Of a DNA stretch of 11,794 nucleotides, positions 7,744 to 11,794 are shown in pieces; within the stretch, counting starts at the first letter, position 1; the number at the start of each line of letters is the position of its first letter. A model generated the notes under the pieces. The model was not told the DNA's origin and made no database searches. It saw only the letters and a program-made list of their open reading frames with translations. The translations under genes and the position numbers were made by a program. Source of the stretch: an uncultured Collinsella sp. (GTDB lineage Bacteria > Actinomycetota > Coriobacteriia > Coriobacteriales > Coriobacteriaceae); assembly GCA_959020035.1 (NCBI GenBank), contig CAUEQX010000051.1:1-11794 (forward strand). The letters are read 5' to 3'.

Positions 7744-7785
7744 AAAGGAAACCCCACAGCCCATGCGAGCTGCGGGGTTTCCTTT
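7744..7785 (-). terminator. Intrinsic terminator for the - strand phosphotransferase gene
   Basis: Arms 7744-7760 and 7769-7785 form a 17-bp stem with an 8-nt loop. Read on the - strand the only imperfect pair is a G-U wobble, and the RNA ends in a U-rich tail from the A-run at 7743-7746. Read on the + strand the same position is an A-C mismatch, so the - direction is favoured. It sits 33 nt beyond the stop of the - strand gene and could act in both directions. Confidence 0.8.
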
Positions 7786-7817
7786 GTGCCTCCGATGCGA
7801 AATTAATCGCTCAGGTA

Positions 7818-8582
7818 TTACTGATAATCGACGACGTCGATCCAGTTCTTCAGGAACTCATCGTTCACGTTGCGCTTACGAGCGAGCTCGGAAGCGGCGA
7901 CGATGCTCGTCCACTGACGCACGACCTGCATGGGCATGTCGGCGCGGTCGCAGTAGAGCTCCAGATAAGCCTCGGCCTGGTCCTTGCTGTTGAGGGCAAA
8001 GAGCAGGTAGGTGGTGGCAACGTCGGCAGCAGGGGAGCCCTGGGTAGCGTGTGCCCAGTCGCACACATAGAGCTGGCCGTCGTCGCCGACGATGACGTTG
8101 GAGGGGTTGAAGTCGCCGTGGCAGACCTTGAACTCCTTGGTCATACCGTCCAGACGCTCCTGAAGGTTGTAACGCGTGGTGGCATTGAGCTGATCAAGGC
8201 TGTCGATCATGCGGGCGAACTTGTCGCGCTGACGGTTGAGCAGCGGGGAGGTGTAGCCGTGGATCTCGATCTGGAGGTCGACGAACATCTCGAGGTACTC
8301 ACCGAAGCGCTGGGGCTCGGCAGTCATCTTCTCGGCAAGGGTGGTGCCCGGAACCTTCTCGGTCACGAGCGCCCAGCCGTTGGCGTTCTCGAGCTGGGAA
8401 ACCTCGAGAGCCTTGGGGCTGCGGATGCCGCACTCATTGATGCGGGCAAGATTCAAAGCCTCGTTGAACACGTCGGAGACAGGCTTGGTCTCGTTAAAGA
8501 CCTTGACGATCTTGTCGCCCAGGTCGTAAACGACCTTGTTGCCACGGCGGACGAGCTCGGTCTTGGAATCGGGTAGCAGCAT
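7818..8582 (-). CDS. APH/choline-kinase-family phosphotransferase, substrate unknown
   Basis: This 254-residue protein has the fold signature of small-molecule kinases of the aminoglycoside phosphotransferase/choline kinase superfamily. An N-terminal lobe carries a likely ATP-binding Lys27 (KIVKVF) and a pairing Glu41. A VTEKVPGTTL hinge lies near 73-82. The catalytic loop is VCHGDFNPSN with Asp157 and Asn162, and a metal-binding Asp175 sits in YVCDWAHA. It is shorter than typical aminoglycoside kinases, and nothing in the sequence identifies the substrate, so no resistance function should be assumed. The ATG is supported by GAAAGGA (8596-8590 on the - strand) with a 7-nt spacer. It lies 89 nt downstream of adhE on the same strand and may be read from the adhE promoter, since no clear promoter or terminator separates them. 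Confidence 0.82.
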   Translation of the reverse strand: MLLPDSKTELVRRGNKVVYDLGDKIVKVFNETKPVSDVFNEALNLARINECGIRSPKALEVSQLENANGWALVTEKVPGTTLAEKMTAEPQRFGEYLEMFVDLQIEIHGYTSPLLNRQRDKFARMIDSLDQLNATTRYNLQERLDGMTKEFKVCHGDFNPSNVIVGDDGQLYVCDWAHATQGSPAADVATTYLLFALNSKDQAEAYLELYCDRADMPMQVVRQWTSIVAASELARKRNVNDEFLKNWIDVVDYQ

Positions 8583-8615
8583 GGTTGCATCCTTTCAACG
8601 ATGCGATAGAAGCGA

Positions 8616-8652
8616 CGGCGGGGGTGTGTGAAACACCCGTGCACCCCCGCCG
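8616..8652 (-). other. GC-rich hairpin between adhE and the phosphotransferase gene
   Basis: Arms 8616-8626 and 8642-8652 pair perfectly over 11 bp (CGGCGGGGGTG with its complement) around a 15-nt loop. On the - strand the run of six U residues precedes the stem instead of following it, and on the + strand the stem is followed by A residues. It therefore does not have intrinsic terminator geometry in either direction. It could stabilise the 3' end of adhE mRNA, or weaken or pause read-through into the downstream gene. The role is inferred. Confidence 0.55.
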
Positions 8653-8671
8653 CAAAAAACCGTGCTAAAAA

Positions 8672-11320
8672 CTAGCAGACGGCGTAGTCCTGGGGCTCGC
8701 GGCCGTAGTAGGCGTCCAGGTAGAGCTCCTTGATCTCGCTCATGAGCGGGTAGCGCGGGTTAGCGCCGGTGCACTGGTCGTTGAATGCCTGCTCGGTCAT
8801 CTCGTCGAGGGTGTCGAGGAAGTACTGCTCGTCAACACCGTAGTCGGCGATGGTCTTCTTGACACCGATGAAGTCCTTGAGCTCCTCGAGCTTCGTGATG
8901 AAGTTCTCGAAGACCTCCTTGTCGTCCTTGCCCTCGATACCGCAGTACTTGGCCATCTCGGCGTAGTTGTGCAGCGCGTTGGGGTAAGGATACTGGGAGA
9001 AGGTACCCATCTTGACGGGAGCCTCGGCGGCGTTGTAGCGCATGACGCGGGTCAGGATGACGGCGTTAGCGATGCCGTGGGGCAGGTGATGGAAAGCGCC
9101 GAGCTTGTGAGCCATGGAGTGGTTGAGGCCCAGGAAGGCGTTGGCGAAGGCCATACCGGCCATGCAGGAGGCGTTGTGCATCTCCTCGCGGGCGTGCGGG
9201 TCCTTGGCGCCGTTCGTGAAGCTGGAGGGCAGGTTCTCAAAGACGAGCTTGGCAGCGCGCTCGGAGAGGCCCTTGGTGTAGTCGGAAGCCATGATGGAGA
9301 CGTAGGACTCGATGGCGTGGGTCATGACGTCGATGCCGGAGGCAGCGGTCAGGCCGCGCGGGGCGGTCATGCAGTTGTCGGCGTCGACGATAGCCATGTT
9401 GGGGAGCAGCGCGTAGTCGGCGAGCGGCCACTTGATGCCGGTCTCCTTGTCGGTGATGATGGCGAACGGCGTGCACTCGGAGCCGGTACCCGAGGAGGTC
9501 GGGACGGCGACGAAGTAGGCCTTCTTGCCCATCTCGGGGAAGGTGAAGATACGCTTGCGGATGTCCATGAAGTCCATGGCCATGTCCTCAAACTTGCACT
9601 CGGGGTGCTCGTACATCATCCACATGATCTTGCCGGCGTCCATAGCGGAGCCACCGCCGACGGCGATGATGACGTCCGGCTCAAAGAGAGCCATCTGCTT
9701 GGCGCCGCGACGTGCGCACTGCAGCGACGGATCGGGCTCGACGTCGTAGAAGCAGTCGTGGGCGATGCCCATCTCGTCGAGCTTGGCCTCGATGGCGCGG
9801 GTGTTGCCATTCTTGAAGAGGAACTGGTCGGTGACGATGAAGGCACGCTTCTTGCCCATGACGTTGCCCAGCTCGTCGAGGGCGACGGGCGTGGAACCCT
9901 TCTTGAAGTAGACCTTCTCGGGAGCGCGGAACCACAGCATGTTCTCACGGCGCTCGGCCACAGTCTTAACGTTGATCAAGTGCTTCACCCCAACGTTCTC
10001 GGAGACGGAGTTGCCGCCCCAGGAGCCGCAGCCCAGGGTCAGAGACGGCTTCATGCCAAAGTTGTACAGGTCACCGATGCCACCGTGCGAGGACGGGGTG
10101 TTGATGACGATGCGGCAGGCCTTCATGACGTGCTCGAACAGGCTGATCTTTTCGGCCTGGGCGGGGTGCACGTACAGAGAGGCGGTGTGGCCCGGGCCAC
10201 CGGCGAGCACCAGGTGCTCGGCCTTGTCGACGGCCTCCTGGAAGTCCTTGGCGTGGTACATGGCCAGGACTGGGGAGAGCTTCTCGTGGGAGAACTCCTC
10301 CTTGGCGGGGTCGGTGGAGGTGACCTCGGCGATCAGGATCTTAGTCTTGGCGGGAACCTCGATGCCGGCGAGCTCGGCGATCTTGGCGGCAGCCATGCCG
10401 GGGATGCGGTGATCGAGGGCGCCGTTCTTGAACATGGCGGCACGCAGGGCCTCCATCTCGGCACCCTGCTTGACGAAGTAGCAGCCGCGCTTCTGGAACT
10501 CGGCCTTGACCTGGTCGTAGATGGTGTCGATGACGGTCACGGACTGCTCGGAAGCGCAGATCATGCCGTTGTCGAAGGTCTTGGAGTGGATGATGGAGTT
10601 GACTGCGAGCAGAACGTCGGCGGTGTCGTCGATGACGACCGGGGTGTTACCGGCGCCAACGCCCAGGGCGGGCTTGCCCGAGGAGTAGGCGGCCTTGACC
10701 ATGCCCGGGCCACCGGTGGCGAGGATGATGTCGACGTCGCGCATGACCATGTTGGTCAGCTCGATGGAGGGGACATCGACCCAGCCGATGATGCCCTCGG
10801 GGGCACCAGCCTTGACGGCGGCGTCAAGCACGAGCTTGGCGGCGGCGATGGTGCACTTGGCGGCAGCCGGGTGCGGGGAGATGATGATGGCGTTGCGGGT
10901 CTTCAGGCTGATCAGCGTCTTGAAGATTGCGGTGGAGGTGGGGTTGGTCGTCGGGATGACGGCGCCCACGATGCCGATGGGCTCGGCGATCTTGGTGATG
11001 CCGTAAGCCTCGTCGCGCTCCAGGACACCACAGGTCTTGGTGTTCTTGTAAGCGTTGTAGATGTACTCTGCGGCGTAGTGGTTCTTGATGACCTTGTCCT
11101 CAAGAACGCCGCGGCCGGTCTCCTCGATGGCCATTTTCGCCAACGGGATACGAGCCTTGTTGGCGGCCATGGCGGCCTCATAGAAGATCTTGTCGACCTG
11201 CTCCTGCGTGTACGTAGCAAAAAGCGCCTGGGCCTCTCGCATCTGAGCGAGCTTAGCCTCAAGCGCCTCTACGTTGTCCACAATTGCGGGAGTAGTGTTT
11301 TCCGGTGACTTTTTCACCAT
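8672..11320 (-). CDS. adhE: Bifunctional aldehyde/alcohol dehydrogenase
   Basis: AdhE reduces acetyl-CoA to acetaldehyde and then to ethanol, regenerating two NAD+ in fermentation. The family forms long cytoplasmic filaments (spirosomes). The 882-residue product is full length (E. coli 891). The N-terminal CoA-acylating aldehyde dehydrogenase half has IPTTNPTSTAIFK, the NAD-loop segment ATGGPGMVKAAYSSGKPA, and catalytic Cys255 in FDNGMICASEQ. After a linker, the C-terminal iron-dependent alcohol dehydrogenase half has AVGGGSAMDAGK, PTSSGTGSE, and the metal ligands Asp664, His668, His734 and His748, spaced as in E. coli (653/657/723/737). The ATG has AAGGAG (11332-11327 on the - strand) with a 6-nt spacer. 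Codons are strongly biased to C/G endings, which suggests high expression. Promoter and possible operators lie upstream. No obvious Rex-type palindrome (TTGTGA-N-TCACAA) was seen by eye. Confidence 0.97.
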   Translation of the reverse strand: MVKKSPENTTPAIVDNVEALEAKLAQMREAQALFATYTQEQVDKIFYEAAMAANKARIPLAKMAIEETGRGVLEDKVIKNHYAAEYIYNAYKNTKTCGVLERDEAYGITKIAEPIGIVGAVIPTTNPTSTAIFKTLISLKTRNAIIISPHPAAAKCTIAAAKLVLDAAVKAGAPEGIIGWVDVPSIELTNMVMRDVDIILATGGPGMVKAAYSSGKPALGVGAGNTPVVIDDTADVLLAVNSIIHSKTFDNGMICASEQSVTVIDTIYDQVKAEFQKRGCYFVKQGAEMEALRAAMFKNGALDHRIPGMAAAKIAELAGIEVPAKTKILIAEVTSTDPAKEEFSHEKLSPVLAMYHAKDFQEAVDKAEHLVLAGGPGHTASLYVHPAQAEKISLFEHVMKACRIVINTPSSHGGIGDLYNFGMKPSLTLGCGSWGGNSVSENVGVKHLINVKTVAERRENMLWFRAPEKVYFKKGSTPVALDELGNVMGKKRAFIVTDQFLFKNGNTRAIEAKLDEMGIAHDCFYDVEPDPSLQCARRGAKQMALFEPDVIIAVGGGSAMDAGKIMWMMYEHPECKFEDMAMDFMDIRKRIFTFPEMGKKAYFVAVPTSSGTGSECTPFAIITDKETGIKWPLADYALLPNMAIVDADNCMTAPRGLTAASGIDVMTHAIESYVSIMASDYTKGLSERAAKLVFENLPSSFTNGAKDPHAREEMHNASCMAGMAFANAFLGLNHSMAHKLGAFHHLPHGIANAVILTRVMRYNAAEAPVKMGTFSQYPYPNALHNYAEMAKYCGIEGKDDKEVFENFITKLEELKDFIGVKKTIADYGVDEQYFLDTLDEMTEQAFNDQCTGANPRYPLMSEIKELYLDAYYGREPQDYAVC

Positions 11321-11360
11321 TTGTGTCTCCTTGCGATCGGAGATTTACCCTACAAGATGC

Positions 11361-11369
11361 ATGATAGCA
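11361..11369 (-). promoter_or_regulatory. Probable adhE promoter, extended -10 element
   Basis: On the - strand the sequence reads TGCTATCAT (11369 to 11361), which is an extended -10 box (TGn plus TATCAT). Transcription would start near 11354, leaving a leader of about 34 nt before the adhE ATG. The -35 region at the proper spacing is weak (CCGTTC), as is common with extended -10 promoters. Confidence 0.5.
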
Positions 11370-11382
11370 AGAAATAATTCGG

Positions 11383-11392
11383 TGAACGGTCA
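11383..11392. promoter_or_regulatory. Possible operator overlapping the adhE -35 region
   Basis: TGAACGGTCA is a CG-centred imperfect palindrome (TGA-n-CG-n-TCA). It overlaps the position expected for the adhE -35 element, where a bound repressor would block RNA polymerase. The site is short, so chance occurrence is possible. Confidence 0.25.
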
Positions 11393-11412
11393 GATTCCCG
11401 TAAAAGACAAAC

Positions 11413-11442
11413 TAAAACGCTTCAATCAAATGAACCGTTTCA
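11413..11442. promoter_or_regulatory. Tandem CG-centred imperfect palindromes upstream of adhE
   Basis: Two related 12-mers occur: TAAAACGCTTCA at 11413-11424 and TGAACCGTTTCA at 11431-11442. Their CG centres are 18 bp apart. Each resembles the CG-centred operators of LacI-family regulators; the second is the better palindrome (5 of 6 half-site positions match). A 9-bp direct repeat, AACTAAAAC, flanks the pair at 11410-11418 and 11442-11450. They lie about 60-90 bp upstream of the predicted adhE start point. Binding is inferred. Confidence 0.3.
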
Positions 11443-11454
11443 ACTAAAACTATG

Positions 11455-11480
11455 CCCAATGCATCGCCCCGCTCATTGGG
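11455..11480. repeat. Inverted repeat overlapping the first GGGGACAGAC repeat
   Basis: CCCAATG at 11455-11461 pairs with CATTGGG at 11474-11480 around a 12-nt spacer. The right arm lies inside the first copy of the 16-bp direct repeat, so this could be a REP-like folded element next to the transposase gene. Confidence 0.4.
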
Positions 11481-11487
11481 GACAGAC
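11472..11487 (+). repeat. 16-bp direct repeat, copy 1 (CTCATTGGGGACAGAC)
   Basis: This is an exact 16-bp match to 11505-11520, with 33 bp between copy starts. GGGGACAG-type sequences are commonly found beside REP-associated transposase genes, and one begins at 11651. The copies are probably recognition or end sequences of that family; that role is inference. Confidence 0.75.
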
Positions 11488-11491
11488 TTAC

Positions 11492-11509
11492 ATGAGTGCT
11501 TCCACTCAT
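11492..11509. repeat. Short perfect hairpin ahead of repeat copy 2
   Basis: ATGAGTG at 11492-11498 and CACTCAT at 11503-11509 form a 7-bp stem with a 4-nt CTTC loop. The right arm overlaps the start of the second 16-bp repeat. A short hairpin next to a conserved GGGGACAG tail is the usual layout of REP elements recognised by REP-associated tyrosine transposases. Confidence 0.55.
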
Positions 11510-11520
11510 TGGGGACAGAC
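11505..11520 (+). repeat. 16-bp direct repeat, copy 2 (CTCATTGGGGACAGAC)
   Basis: Second exact copy of the repeat at 11472-11487. It is preceded by the 7-bp hairpin at 11492-11509 and lies 130 bp upstream of the transposase ATG. Confidence 0.75.
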
Positions 11521-11569
11521 ATCGATTTGCCATTTTGCCGTTCTGGGCCTGTTATTGCCGCTTATTGGA

Positions 11570-11575
11570 TATAAA
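11570..11575 (+). promoter_or_regulatory. Possible -10 box for the transposase gene
   Basis: TATAAA at 11570-11575 is the best A/T-rich -10 candidate upstream of the gene at 11651. No convincing -35 hexamer sits 16-18 bp before it. Starting near 11582, a transcript would include both arms of the ribosome-site hairpin at 11606-11648. Confidence 0.25.
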
Positions 11576-11605
11576 TAGGTTGCAGGCTCAGCATTTCGCG
11601 TTGCT

Positions 11606-11648
11606 TCTCTCCTTTTAGGTGTTGCCTGAACAGTTTTGAAAGGAGAGA
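11606..11648 (+). promoter_or_regulatory. Hairpin that would sequester the transposase ribosome binding site
   Basis: TCTCTCCTTT at 11606-11615 is perfectly complementary to AAAGGAGAGA at 11639-11648, which contains the Shine-Dalgarno sequence AGGAG (11641-11645) of the gene starting at 11651. One G-U and one A-U pair can extend the stem inward. The fold would hide the ribosome site 3 nt before the ATG and keep translation low. The known parallel is the leader hairpin of IS200 transposase mRNA. The pairing is seen; the effect is inferred. Confidence 0.6.
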
Positions 11649-11650
11649 TT

Positions 11651-11794
11651 ATGCCCCGATGCGCCCGCCCCGTTTCGATCACCGGCTATTACCACGTCTT
11701 TGACCGTGGCAACTCTAAACAGATTATTTTTGAAGATGACTCCGACCGTTATCGTTTCTTATCGGATATCTCGGACAGGTTTGCGCGCCATGAC
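11651..11794 (+). CDS. REP-associated/IS200-like (Y1 HUH) transposase, 5' part only
   Basis: The first 48 codons of a gene that runs off the window end. The N-terminus carries the YYHVFDRGNSKQIIFEDD segment (residues 13-30), followed by a DRYRFL stretch. This matches the YHV-xx-RG-xxxx-IF pattern that opens proteins of the transposase IS200-like/RAYT family. These are single-strand-specific nucleases that act on short hairpin repeats. The catalytic HUH histidines and tyrosine lie further downstream and cannot be checked, so it is not possible to tell whether the gene is intact. The ATG has AGGAG at 11641-11645, which is buried in a predicted hairpin. Codons such as CGA, TTA, AGG and AAA are more frequent here than in adhE, in keeping with a mobile or domesticated element. 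Confidence 0.8.
   Translation, partial: MPRCARPVSITGYYHVFDRGNSKQIIFEDDSDRYRFLSDISDRFARHD

Noticed and set aside
7701..8576. A 291-codon open frame on the + strand, antisense to the phosphotransferase
   Set aside because: It starts inside the proS terminator and opposes a frame that has a good ribosome site and the full kinase catalytic motif set.
8969..11308. A 779-codon open frame on the + strand, antisense to adhE
   Set aside because: The - strand frame encodes a fully conserved AdhE with all catalytic residues. The + frame is rich in Gly, Val, Leu, Asp and His, as expected from the reverse complement of GC-biased codons, and has no recognisable domain.
11321..11460. Search for a Rex-type operator in the adhE leader and promoter
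   Set aside because: No TTGTGA-n-TCACAA-like palindrome was found by eye on either strand. The CG-centred palindromes are reported instead.
11472..11520. Repeats considered as a CRISPR remnant
   Set aside because: There are only two 16-bp copies with a 17-bp spacer containing its own hairpin, no cas genes, and an adjacent REP-type transposase that explains them better.

Overview
The window is about 60% G+C by eye and reads as part of a bacterial chromosome. Gene order, codon choice and an unusual RseP-type protease suggest a Collinsella-like member of the Coriobacteriia (Actinomycetota). That assignment rests on remembered similarity and was not checked by a search. No rRNA, tRNA, CRISPR array or complete insertion sequence is visible.

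Region 1 (1-7718, + strand) is one tightly packed gene string: frr, uppS, cdsA, dxr, an RseP/RasP-like M50 protease, ispG and proS. Gaps range from a 1-nt overlap to 25 nt, and the string ends in a strong intrinsic terminator at 7670-7718. The genes combine ribosome recycling, isoprenoid supply (dxr and ispG of the MEP pathway), use of isoprenoid for the cell-wall lipid carrier (uppS), phospholipid precursor synthesis (cdsA), regulated intramembrane proteolysis, and proline-tRNA charging. The cluster is conserved in many bacteria. Two details stand out. A terminator-like hairpin lies inside the start of uppS (588-614), and a winged-helix-like segment sits in the loop after the first catalytic part of the protease.

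Region 2 (7640-7817) is a convergent intergenic gap holding two back-to-back terminators, one for each strand.

Region 3 (7818-11320, - strand) holds a small APH/choline-kinase-type phosphotransferase downstream of a full-length bifunctional aldehyde/alcohol dehydrogenase, adhE. Between them is an 89-nt gap with a GC-rich hairpin that lacks a U-tract. AdhE regenerates NAD+ by reducing acetyl-CoA to ethanol, which fits a fermentative anaerobe.

Region 4 (11321-11794) is an A+T-richer divergent intergenic region of 330 nt. On the adhE side it has an extended -10 promoter and several CG-centred imperfect palindromes that could be operators. On the other side are two copies of a 16-bp GGGGACAGAC-containing repeat associated with small hairpins. 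Then comes the first 48 codons of a REP-associated/IS200-like (Y1) transposase, cut by the window edge. A perfect 10-bp inverted repeat would bury the ribosome binding site of that transposase in a hairpin, as is known for IS200.
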